From Mastigocoleus testarum BC008 (GTDB lineage: Bacteria > Cyanobacteriota > Cyanobacteriia > Cyanobacteriales > Nostocaceae), in the NCBI RefSeq assembly GCF_001456025.1, contig NZ_LMTZ01000124.1:1-64000 (forward strand): DNA of 64,000 nucleotides, given 5' to 3'. The notes below the pieces were generated by a model that saw nothing but the letters and a program-made list of their open reading frames with translations, was not told the DNA's origin and did not search any database. The translations under genes were made by a program, and so were the position numbers. Shown one piece after another: positions 19,820-28,306 of this stretch; position 1 is the first letter of the stretch, and every line of letters starts with the position of its first letter.

Positions 19820-20836
19820 TTATTCGACACCAATAAATCCTCGACCTTTAACATTAATGCTTGCACTTGGAAAATAAGATTTGACATCATCTTTATAGCC
19901 ATAATTATTTTCCTCTATCCGTGCTAATGCATTTCCTCTCAAGAAAATTTTTGCTGTTGTATTATCAATATCTACACAAGCATAGAAACTAGCATTGTTA
20001 AGAACCCCATTTAATGCGGGAACTTTGAGAGAATCTTTATTTTTTTTACTTTTAGGAAAAATAGATTTGCAGTCTATAGTTTTAAAACCTTGACTTGAAT
20101 CAACATAGTCAACCAATACATCAGCACTTTGACTTCTGCTATAGATACCATCTTTTTTCCAAGCATTCATTTTTTGTTCGAGGGTTCCTTGAATACTTAA
20201 ATCAAATTTAGCAAAACCTGGATCTGGTTTCTGGATATATTCAGAAGTTACTTTAGTATTATATTCATCATCGGGCTCAATCCCATCATTCAGTTCAAAT
20301 CTAGCAATGCGATATTGATTAGACCAAATATTCTTTGCATCATTTGTTTTGTTATCTTGTATCAAATAATAAGTAACTAAAGAATAAACAAAAGCATCAT
20401 TTTTTGTCTTACTACTTGTAACTTTTTTCAGTTCTATTGCTTCCTTCTCAAATTTACGCTTCCAAAAAACAAGAACCGGGACTCGATCGCTTGAACTATA
20501 ATCCAGTAGCTGATTTCTTATAGCTTTTATTCCATCAGCATCATATATATAAATTGCCTGTTGTAAATCTTGAGCAATATAATCTAAAGCTGTTTGAATT
20601 TCCTGTTCGGAATTAATTTTGGCTTGTTCTTTGCGATCTGTATCGAGAATATTAATCATGAATCCTAGTAATGGTGTAATTACCAGTACTGCTAGAATCA
20701 TGGCTACCATCAATTCTATTAGGGTAAAACCTGCTGTTTTATTGACTTGTTTAAATTTTTTATGTTTAAGTTGAGCGTTGAGAAAAAAATTGAGTTTATT
20801 AAAATGAGATTTATTGAGCATTTCAATGCTTTTCAT
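19820..20836 (-). CDS. hpsC: Hormogonium polysaccharide secretion pseudopilin HpsC
   Basis: A 338-residue prepilin-like protein (PulJ/GspJ-like). The cleavage site is KTAG/FTLIELMVAMILAVLVITPL with Glu5 present, followed by a helix with TDRKEQAKINSEQEIQTALDYIAQDLQQAIY, the typical continuation of minor pseudopilins of this type. I chose ATG 20836. The frame is open back to an ATG at 20947, but that start would overlap hpsB by 80 bases and add 37 residues before an already long leader. From 20836 the gene follows hpsB by 31 bases. It probably forms a complex with the other pseudopilins and HpsA. Confidence 0.86.
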   Translation of the reverse strand: MKSIEMLNKSHFNKLNFFLNAQLKHKKFKQVNKTAGFTLIELMVAMILAVLVITPLLGFMINILDTDRKEQAKINSEQEIQTALDYIAQDLQQAIYIYDADGIKAIRNQLLDYSSSDRVPVLVFWKRKFEKEAIELKKVTSSKTKNDAFVYSLVTYYLIQDNKTNDAKNIWSNQYRIARFELNDGIEPDDEYNTKVTSEYIQKPDPGFAKFDLSIQGTLEQKMNAWKKDGIYSRSQSADVLVDYVDSSQGFKTIDCKSIFPKSKKNKDSLKVPALNGVLNNASFYACVDIDNTTAKIFLRGNALARIEENNYGYKDDVKSYFPSASINVKGRGFIGVE

Positions 20837-20867
20837 ATTTGAAAAATTAAGTTTATATTGAATTATT

Positions 20868-21548
20868 TTATTTACACTTGGAATATGTATTTTTACTGTC
20901 TTCCAATCGCGAGCAAAAATCTGCAAATGTTGTGTTTCTGGATGCAATATCTGTAGTCATTTCTAGTAGAGGTGCTTTTAAATTACCGAATCCTCCACTA
21001 AAAGCGGATTGTGTAGCTTTTTTCTTTTGGTCGCTTTTTTCTAATGATTTACTATCTTTGAAAGCATCTGCTCTGTAAACTCTAATCCCTAAACGGTAAC
21101 CTCTATTTGCTTCATCAGTATTAGGGTTATAAGCAAACGCTTGGACAAGTATGTCCCCCGATTCATCTTTTGTACATTTCCCATCACCACTACCATCGAT
21201 ACAATACAGTTGATAGGTTTTATCGGTGGGAGCAGAACAGTAATCATTATCTTTTCGGCAATTTAAACTACCAGATGGAGCCTTGACTTCAGCAATTAAA
21301 TTATTATCTTTTTTCGTGATTGGTGGCGATTCAATAGATCCAGAAGTAACACCATCAATGTATGTTTTAGCTGCTTGGGTTGCAAGTTCCACCCTTCTGG
21401 AGTTAACTCTGCTGGCAGTAGAAATTACAATTACAGGTGCGATCGCAGTTAACAAAATGGCAACAACAATAATCGCAATCAGTGATTCGATAATAGTAAA
21501 ACCAGTATCATCTGTTTGTGGGTTAACTCGTTGTTGAATTTGGATCAT
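20868..21548 (-). CDS. hpsB: Hormogonium polysaccharide secretion pseudopilin HpsB
   Basis: A 226-residue prepilin-like protein (GspI/PilV-like). The leader is short (MIQIQQRVNPQTDDTG) and followed by FTIIESLIAIIVVAILLTAI with Glu5. The helix continues SRVNSRRVELATQAAKTYIDGV. Four cysteines in the mid region (NCRKDNDYC, LYCIDGSGDGKC) may form disulfides in the periplasm. It lies 76 bases after hpsA and 31 bases before hpsC on the same strand, consistent with one operon. Confidence 0.88.
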   Translation of the reverse strand: MIQIQQRVNPQTDDTGFTIIESLIAIIVVAILLTAIAPVIVISTASRVNSRRVELATQAAKTYIDGVTSGSIESPPITKKDNNLIAEVKAPSGSLNCRKDNDYCSAPTDKTYQLYCIDGSGDGKCTKDESGDILVQAFAYNPNTDEANRGYRLGIRVYRADAFKDSKSLEKSDQKKKATQSAFSGGFGNLKAPLLEMTTDIASRNTTFADFCSRLEDSKNTYSKCK

Positions 21549-21624
21549 GGCGTTTTGATGTGAGGACTGCGGTAACTTGTGAGTCTAAAACTGTTAAAAA
21601 ATCTATATCGTGATTTCCAAAACT

Positions 21625-24600
21625 TTAGCTACGTGAGTACTTTTTACAAAAGTCTTGTGGACGTTGACTGGTGGGAATAGCTGTTCCTGTACGACTAATT
21701 GTGCTAGTACCCGTAGAACTATTGACAGTAACTTTGATTGTTTGAGCACATAACAGTGTTTTGACCCATTCATCATCCCGACCGACTTCTCTAAAAAATT
21801 CATTAGGTTCCCCTGCAGGCGGTAACGTGAATGTTTCTGTAAACAAATCTGGTAGTTGGGATAATAAGCCAACATCAAAACCCCACTGACGGGAAGGTGG
21901 TGTATAGAAGGGTGTCATACCTTCACCTATGAGACCTGTTCCAGTATTACTATTCCTGTAAGCCTGTCGGTAATCATTACCAAATAGAGCAGTACTACCT
22001 TTGGGTGTTTTTCCATTCAGTTGAACAACCTGCCAAGGTCCAGTAGCATAAGCACTGCGTTTATATTGGATTAGAGAACCACTGAGATTATGATTAGTGT
22101 TGTTCCAGGTTTCTAGATAGCGTACAAAGTTTTCCAAACCACCGTTTGATTCGCTTGGTCTTCCTGGGGTGTCTCCACCAGCAATAATTAAGTTAGTTGT
22201 AGTATCTGTAGCTTGCTGCAACCAGTTTCCATCTGTAGCAACTCCCCTGTCTCTATCTGTTGGGAGATTGGTTCTATCATTACCAGGGTCACCACTTCCA
22301 CTAGTCCACTTGTCACGCGGTAATTGAATTTGTAGTACTGGGACTAATATTGGTTGTTCGTTAGGATCGGTTCCATTCAAAGCATTACCGTTAATACTTT
22401 TATAGAACAGGAATTGACCATTCCCGTAATTGGTATCTGTGGGTATTTTTTTATTCGGTAAGGTTTTAGCAGTCCTAAACCAGAGAGCATTGTCTTTGAT
22501 TCTTGGTAATTTGTTTGCGGTCCAACTTTGTCCTGTAACGGCATTTTTAGGAAATGCTTGGATATTACCAGCAGTATCAATTCCTAAAGGAACTGGATGA
22601 CCTTGAGTGTCAAGTATCAAGTTTCCGGTACTGCTATCCCGAGCGAAAGCTACACGACGAGCGTAACTTTGCAATGTATTCTCTGCTAAATCGACGGTTG
22701 TACCTGCTAAGTCAATCGTTGCTTTATTGTATTTTTGACCAATTCTAGATGTGGCTGTGGTTCCTCCAGAGCTAATAGCTTTGCCATCAACCGTCCAATC
22801 ATCTGCAGTACAAGTGTAAACAGGAACTTTTATGCAAACTTCCGTTAGGTACTCATTAAACTTCACCCGTCTCTGGATCGGAGTCACAAAGTTATTGACA
22901 TAGGAACTACCTTGAAGTCCAGTTTTGCTAGTATTGAAATCTTTGGGTAAGCCCTGGGAAGTACCAGCACTGTTATACCAAGCACTGCTAGTAGTGAAAC
23001 TATTATCGAAAAATCCTTGTTTTAAACGAACTGCGGTGATGCTGATTTGGTCTTTTTCTCTAACAGTGTCTTTTGTATCGCCATCACCGTTAAGATCGAC
23101 CTTTAAAGTAATTTCACTTAAAGCATCTGTAGCATCACCATCGTTATTAAAATCAAAGTTAGGAATAATAGCAGTTCCGGCATTATTTCTCAGGTCGTAA
23201 TCTCCCTCATTACGAAACCCAAAACGAAAGTTATCTGAAAGTACTGTGACCGCATCTGCAACGACTGATGCTGCGCGCCAACTATCTCCTGTAGTACACT
23301 TAGGAAGCCTTTTATCATTTTTGCGGCAAGCAAAATTATTATCAAGGGTTTTATTGCGGATATAGAACCTACTCCAGTTTATCTTGCCAGTTTTACTATC
23401 TCGTAACTGATCGACAAATTCCTCAACTGGATTGCTAGCGTTTCCACCTTTAGCATGAAGGTTAAAATCACCTTTGATATACGTAGGTAAATTACTTGCT
23501 AATATTAATCCTTTTTCTTCTTGTCTAAACTTAACATCACGATCGAGACGGCTACCATTTATCAGCATGATGCCACTCGGACGGCGAGTCGGGTCTAATC
23601 TGTAGTCAGTGGGACTAATTAATTCTCTTTGTTCGGTTTTATTATCTGGAGTGTCACTGAGATCGGCTAAAGCATCATTTCTCGTAGCATAAACAATACC
23701 ACTATTGGGAATTAAATATTCTTGTTTTCCACCACCGCTATGGCTACCAGAGATTTTTTTCTGGCGTATTTTATCAACATCTAATACCGTTACCCTTACC
23801 TCTAAGGGTTGGCGCTGCTCAATACTCCTGGTATAGTCTTCTCCTAATTCTGCAAGTTTTAAGTTTGTGTCAATCGATTTAATCTGGCGAGCATCTAAAA
23901 ATGCTGTTTCGTAAATGGCTCCATGGGGTATTGGCGGAGAGGTACTAGGAGATTTATCCTTAAGAATATCGAGAGCACAAACTGCTGCATCTATTGCCGA
24001 ATAATCTGCTGCTGTCCGCTTTGTACTGGATTTTTCTAATGCTCTTCGCAGAGGTTCGTTAACAAAACGCCCATCTGGAAATACCATTCTTGCTTGTCGT
24101 TCTAATTCTGCTGCATACTTACCCCTTCCACCAAAGGTATACACAACACCATTATTAGATTTACCTTGGGTAGTGCTAGAGTCAGCATCTGGATTCTTCC
24201 ATCTAGCTTTTACCTTGCTATTATTTTGAGCTGTAACTGAGTTTGTTGGATCGTAATAGCTACTAACACAGGCTATAGGTTGTTGATCCTGACCATAGTC
24301 CTTGGCGTAATGATAAACAGCAGTTGCTCTCATTAAGAGATCGCCTTGACGGGTTTCACCATTTCCTGTCGTCATTGGCATAGAATCAGACCAGACAATG
24401 ATTGGGTCTTTACTCTTAAATTTGAGGCTATTAACTTTAATTCTTTTAGAATCAATACTGCTAGGGTCAACAAAATTTGTATCCCACTGTGGTTCGGGTA
24501 AAAACGACTTATCAACTCGCTTGTAGGTGACGCCATCAACATAGATACCTGCGCCAGTTACAATGCGTATTCCACCAATATTGTCGAGTAAATCTTTCGG

Positions 24601-26463
24601 TTTTTCCGTTGCTTTTTCTTCAAAAAAACCATCCCGATCAGTAGCACCAGCCAAACTGACCAATTGCTCAATTTTGGTGGCGCGGGTACGATACTTATCC
24701 TTATCATTTGTGTAATCATCCCATTCGGTACGAGGTGTACTGGGATAATCTACAGATTGAGGTGTGTTGGTACCAACAAAATCTTTAATAGTCTTATCAA
24801 ACCACAGAGCAGGTAAATTATTTCCGACTAAAATGCGATCGCCAAGTAATTTCTCTTCTTCCCTATACTCTTCTTTGAGTTTGTTGGGTTCGGTAGCGGG
24901 TAATTTCTTCGGTTGAAGTGATAATCCCGTATTAGCGCTAGTAGGATAAATCCAAGTATCTTGAGGTCGTAGTAAATCACCAGTACCTTGAAGCTGAGCA
25001 GTTCCAGGATTACCTCCTAAAGGAACTTTTTTAAAAGTAACTTTGCGAGTTCGCTTTCTAAAGTAAGATTCTAACTCTTCTCGACGAACTTCATTTCTAT
25101 TTAAACCAGGATTATTTTCCAGCCGAGTAGTGACATTATCTCTTACTTCAGAAGGGTCTTGGGTACTAGATTTAGTAATCTGTTTATTTACTAACAAGTT
25201 AACTCTTTGAGCATAAGCTTGAGTATTAAAAGCAATCTCTGCAGAAGAATTATTAGCAGATTTATCACCACTATTAAAAGTCTTTTGGGTCGGCTTATTT
25301 CCTGGTCTAAATAAATCTATATCGACACCACCTCTTGTACCGACACCAGTAATACGACCAAAACCAACATTTCCACCAACAATTATTTTGCTATTCTGGG
25401 CGTTATAAAAACAGGAATCTGGGTCGCTAACTTGATAAAATCGGATATCATTAAAAATTTTAGCTGTCAATAAATTACTGTTAGTAAATATCCTCCCATT
25501 AAGACTTAGTCCAGCACCAGGGGTTATTTCTAAATCATCTTCGTAAACAACAGCATTATTACTCAGAGGAATCCGTTCTTGATCTTGCTGAAATTCAATC
25601 GCAGAAAAGCCCTTATTCCCTTTATAAGCTTCGTACTTTGTTGTTGTTAACTTTGCAGTTTTGAGATATGCATCATCAATTGGTACTGTGGTCGAGTAAA
25701 CAAAAAAGCTTTTCTTGAGGGTTCCATCTAATCGGTACCAACCCGAACCACTAACTAAACTTGCACTTGTACCTGCAGCTCCACCACAACTTTTACCTGC
25801 ACCCATCGGACGCGCTCTCGCATCAAGAGGAGTACGAGCCCGGTTAAACTTAGCTTCATCATTACGACTGGGGCTACGGAACAAGACACCATACAAAGTT
25901 AGGCTGTCATACTTACCATTATTATCTGTATCAACAGGAAATCTCCAAGCAGTTTTGATGACTTCTCTGTTTTCTAATTCGGTACTATTTTTATCATTAA
26001 TTCCACTTTTGCCGTCAAGATTGTAGCTTACTTCTAAAGGTGTCTCATCACCAAAAGTATATTTAGTCAGATTTTTAGTAAAAGCATCGTACAAAGAACT
26101 ATCAGAAGGTGTGGAGCGCGGTAGAGTTGGATCGGTAAATAACTGATTTATTTTTGCTTTAGCCCGCTCAATTGATGGCATTGCAGCACTTAATACTGCT
26201 TGATTTACACGAACATTACTAGCATTTTCAGCCCGTTTGAAAGAGCGAAATAAAATCGCAGTGGTCAGTAATATAACCACCAAAGTTACCATCGCTACAG
26301 TTGGTAAAACAAAACCAGCATTTACCCAATCTGCTTGTCTTCTACTGACCAAGAAAGTCCGCAACAACCAAGCACGTTGTTCTCTAATTTCTAATGTAGA
26401 TTTTTGATAATTTTTTTGATAGAAGCTTTTGATCAATTTGACTAATTTGCTATTGGGATGCAT
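21625..26463 (-). CDS. hpsA: Hormogonium polysaccharide biosynthesis protein HpsA
   Basis: A very large exported protein (1612 residues), the expected size for HpsA. After a basic N-terminus, G50 is followed by FVLPTVAMVTLVVILLTTAI, which looks like a pilin-type cleavage site and transmembrane helix but lacks Glu5. A helix then leads into a long extracytoplasmic region rich in Asp, Asn, Thr and Gly. Three D-x-[DN]-x-[DN]-G type calcium-loop motifs are visible: DTDNNGKYDS (about 180), DFNNDGDATD (about 1104) and DLNGDGDTKD (about 1121). In Nostoc punctiforme HpsA is required for accumulation of hormogonium polysaccharide. It is the first gene of the operon hpsA-B-C-(pseudopilin)-E. No catalytic domain is recognised. 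Confidence 0.9.
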   Translation of the reverse strand: MHPNSKLVKLIKSFYQKNYQKSTLEIREQRAWLLRTFLVSRRQADWVNAGFVLPTVAMVTLVVILLTTAILFRSFKRAENASNVRVNQAVLSAAMPSIERAKAKINQLFTDPTLPRSTPSDSSLYDAFTKNLTKYTFGDETPLEVSYNLDGKSGINDKNSTELENREVIKTAWRFPVDTDNNGKYDSLTLYGVLFRSPSRNDEAKFNRARTPLDARARPMGAGKSCGGAAGTSASLVSGSGWYRLDGTLKKSFFVYSTTVPIDDAYLKTAKLTTTKYEAYKGNKGFSAIEFQQDQERIPLSNNAVVYEDDLEITPGAGLSLNGRIFTNSNLLTAKIFNDIRFYQVSDPDSCFYNAQNSKIIVGGNVGFGRITGVGTRGGVDIDLFRPGNKPTQKTFNSGDKSANNSSAEIAFNTQAYAQRVNLLVNKQITKSSTQDPSEVRDNVTTRLENNPGLNRNEVRREELESYFRKRTRKVTFKKVPLGGNPGTAQLQGTGDLLRPQDTWIYPTSANTGLSLQPKKLPATEPNKLKEEYREEEKLLGDRILVGNNLPALWFDKTIKDFVGTNTPQSVDYPSTPRTEWDDYTNDKDKYRTRATKIEQLVSLAGATDRDGFFEEKATEKPKDLLDNIGGIRIVTGAGIYVDGVTYKRVDKSFLPEPQWDTNFVDPSSIDSKRIKVNSLKFKSKDPIIVWSDSMPMTTGNGETRQGDLLMRATAVYHYAKDYGQDQQPIACVSSYYDPTNSVTAQNNSKVKARWKNPDADSSTTQGKSNNGVVYTFGGRGKYAAELERQARMVFPDGRFVNEPLRRALEKSSTKRTAADYSAIDAAVCALDILKDKSPSTSPPIPHGAIYETAFLDARQIKSIDTNLKLAELGEDYTRSIEQRQPLEVRVTVLDVDKIRQKKISGSHSGGGKQEYLIPNSGIVYATRNDALADLSDTPDNKTEQRELISPTDYRLDPTRRPSGIMLINGSRLDRDVKFRQEEKGLILASNLPTYIKGDFNLHAKGGNASNPVEEFVDQLRDSKTGKINWSRFYIRNKTLDNNFACRKNDKRLPKCTTGDSWRAASVVADAVTVLSDNFRFGFRNEGDYDLRNNAGTAIIPNFDFNNDGDATDALSEITLKVDLNGDGDTKDTVREKDQISITAVRLKQGFFDNSFTTSSAWYNSAGTSQGLPKDFNTSKTGLQGSSYVNNFVTPIQRRVKFNEYLTEVCIKVPVYTCTADDWTVDGKAISSGGTTATSRIGQKYNKATIDLAGTTVDLAENTLQSYARRVAFARDSSTGNLILDTQGHPVPLGIDTAGNIQAFPKNAVTGQSWTANKLPRIKDNALWFRTAKTLPNKKIPTDTNYGNGQFLFYKSINGNALNGTDPNEQPILVPVLQIQLPRDKWTSGSGDPGNDRTNLPTDRDRGVATDGNWLQQATDTTTNLIIAGGDTPGRPSESNGGLENFVRYLETWNNTNHNLSGSLIQYKRSAYATGPWQVVQLNGKTPKGSTALFGNDYRQAYRNSNTGTGLIGEGMTPFYTPPSRQWGFDVGLLSQLPDLFTETFTLPPAGEPNEFFREVGRDDEWVKTLLCAQTIKVTVNSSTGTSTISRTGTAIPTSQRPQDFCKKYSRS

Positions 26464-26682
26464 AACTACCTTCTGGTCAAAAAAACGATGCGATAAATGA
26501 TATTACTTTTTCAAAAATTCTTTTTCTTATTTTTATACTCGTGCAATCAAACTGACCTGAAAATAAAATTTGCAGGCAAAATCAAGTTTAATTTGTATGA
26601 TGATTTTTAGTAATGAATGGATTATTTAGTGGATGAACAATTTTGAACGAACTATAGGAATAATATTTGATTTGTGAATATT

Positions 26683-26706
26683 AGAGACGTAGTATGGTAC
26701 ATCTCT
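26683..26706. repeat. Palindromic repeat (GAGACGTA family), copy 2
   Basis: AGAGACGTA and TACATCTCT flank a short centre. One position differs but would still pair as G-U in RNA. Confidence 0.65.
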
Positions 26707-26915
26707 CTAAAATACTCATGCTAAAAATGAATGATTTAAGATTGCTATATCGGATTATTTAATTTGTAGCTGAAACAGAGTATAAATGTCATCAATTAAT
26801 CCCAAAAAAAGCAAAAATTTACTTTAAATTATAAGTAAATGAAGTTGCTATTGGGAGAGTAAACTTATGTTACCCATTTGCAGCGAGAAATATATCAGTT
26901 AGGGGAAATAAAATT

Positions 26916-26936
26916 TTGGTAATTGGTAATTGGTAA
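26916..26936. repeat. Tandem heptamer repeat (TTGGTAA x3)
   Basis: Three perfect copies of TTGGTAA. Heptanucleotide tandem repeats (STRR) are known from filamentous cyanobacteria. Confidence 0.8.
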
Positions 26937-26974
26937 TTGCTGTATTTGAATCGACCTAACTTAAAAAATTATCG

Positions 26975-27496
26975 ATGTCTGAACATAATGTGGTGATAGT
27001 TGTGAAAAACTTATTCATTTTTTTGGCTATGATTTGCATTTTGGGCTGCGCAGAAACAAACTCAGCTAATGTGCAACAACAAAATAAAAAGCAAAATGTT
27101 ACGAAGAAAAAAGTTAATGAAGCTAAGGTGGTATCTGTTAAAGCTCAGGGAAAACCACAAAACTATACCTTTAATGTGGGGATTTCCAGCCCCGATACAG
27201 GTTGCGAACAATATGCTAACTGGTGGGAAGTACTAAATGAAGAAGGTAAACTTCTCTATCGTCGTATCTTGGCACACAGTCATGTTAAAGAGCAACCTTT
27301 TGAACGTTCGGGTGGACCTGTGACCGTGAGCGATAACGAAATAGTAATAATCCGAGCACACATGAATAATTCAGGTTATGGGACAACTGTTTTCAAAGGT
27401 TCAGTAAAAGATGGTTTTAAACCAACTCAACTGAAAGCCAATTTTGCTTCCGAGGTGAAATCCCAACAACCACAACCGAGTGGATGTGCTTTTTAG
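26975..27496 (+). CDS. Predicted lipoprotein of unknown function
   Basis: A 173-residue exported protein. The hydrophobic stretch LFIFLAMICILGC ends in a lipobox-like ILGC, so the mature protein would start at this Cys and be lipidated. A GTG at 27002 (KNLFIFL) would give a more typical short signal and is an alternative start. The mature part has a Lys/Gln-rich linker (about 30-55) and then a small beta-rich domain with GISSPDTGCEQYANWWEVL and FERSGGPVTVSDNEIVIIRAH. I do not recognise the family. It is divergent from hpsA, and any link to it is positional only. Confidence 0.72.
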   Translation: MSEHNVVIVVKNLFIFLAMICILGCAETNSANVQQQNKKQNVTKKKVNEAKVVSVKAQGKPQNYTFNVGISSPDTGCEQYANWWEVLNEEGKLLYRRILAHSHVKEQPFERSGGPVTVSDNEIVIIRAHMNNSGYGTTVFKGSVKDGFKPTQLKANFASEVKSQQPQPSGCAF

Positions 27497-27677
27497 TGTC
27501 TTTTAGAAATCAGAAGACAGGAGTCAAAATTAGAATGTTCTTTACTCCTGACAGTATTTTAGCTGTATTTCATTTGCTTATAATCCAATAAATATAGTTC
27601 CCAATCGCTATATGCTGCTAAGAAGGCGCGGCTAGCGCCACGCAGTGCTATCCCTAATCCCCAATCCCGGAAATACC

Positions 27678-27712
27678 AAAAACACCCGCATCGGTACTCC
27701 GCACAGGTGTTC
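27678..27712 (-). terminator. Candidate terminator of rpmB
   Basis: Read on the minus strand, AACACC pairs with GGTGTT around an 18-20 base loop and is followed by a short T-run. It lies about 80 bases after the rpmB stop codon. Confidence 0.45.
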
Positions 27713-27791
27713 TGGTTTGTTCTGGTTTGTTTGATGATAACTGGCGAAAAATTGCCAGTAATTTAGGTACGAGATTGGAAATGATTGAACC

Positions 27792-28028
27792 TTAATAGTG
27801 GTTAAGATTAATCCCAGCTTCTTTAGCCATTGCATCAATACCTTTCTTTTCTAAAGTTTTGATTGCTTTGGTAGAAAGTTTTAGTTTTACCCAACGATTA
27901 CCTTTAGCCCACCAAACACGTTTGTTTTGTAGGTTGACCTGCTGAAGACGCTTGGTACGACGGTGAGAGTGGGAAATTGCAAAAGCATTATTTGCTTTCT
28001 TCCCAGTAAGTTGACAGCGACGAGACAT
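27792..28028 (-). CDS. rpmB: 50S ribosomal protein L28
   Basis: A 78-residue basic protein, full length for bacterial L28. It starts [20 protein letters not shown] and continues [18 protein letters not shown], both diagnostic of L28. The C-terminus [20 protein letters not shown] is also typical. It lacks the zinc-binding cysteine set of C+ variants (one Cys at position 5). Read on the minus strand it follows htpG, a neighbourhood I associate with cyanobacteria. Confidence 0.97.
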   Translation of the reverse strand: MSRRCQLTGKKANNAFAISHSHRRTKRLQQVNLQNKRVWWAKGNRWVKLKLSTKAIKTLEKKGIDAMAKEAGINLNHY

Positions 28029-28235
28029 AAAATCTATCTCCTTGTTTTTTACACGATCTACTATTTTATCTAAAGAAGCAAGTAATTAGGGAAAACAAGT
28101 AGACAGTTATCAATTTTGGTTGAATTTTGGGTATTTAATTCACCCAATATCATTTTCGTGGCGGTATATGACAGCTTTTGCTTGAATAAGCAACCATAAT
28201 TAGCCAATTAACTCATCCGCCGATATAAGAATAAC

Positions 28236-28273
28236 GGTGCGTTATGGCTAACGCCTAACACACCCTACAAAAT
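28236..28273. repeat. Dispersed GTGCGTTA...ACACACCCTAC repeat, intact copy
   Basis: GGTGCGTTATGGCTAACGCC followed by TAACACACCCTACAAAAT. The first part can fold (GTTA/TAAC with GGC/GCC). Two degenerate copies occur at 34321-34392 and 34548-34643. Confidence 0.7.
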
Positions 28274-28306
28274 CGGATATATTTCAACTGTCAGTCATGA
28301 ATTATC

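Larger units (their letters stand above)
26464..26974. other. hpsA upstream region with a palindromic repeat and heptamer repeats
   Basis: This spacer separates divergent hpsA (minus) and a lipoprotein gene (plus) and should contain the hps promoter. It holds a palindrome-family copy (26683-26706) and three tandem TTGGTAA heptamers (26916-26936). No specific sigma-factor site could be assigned. Confidence 0.5.
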
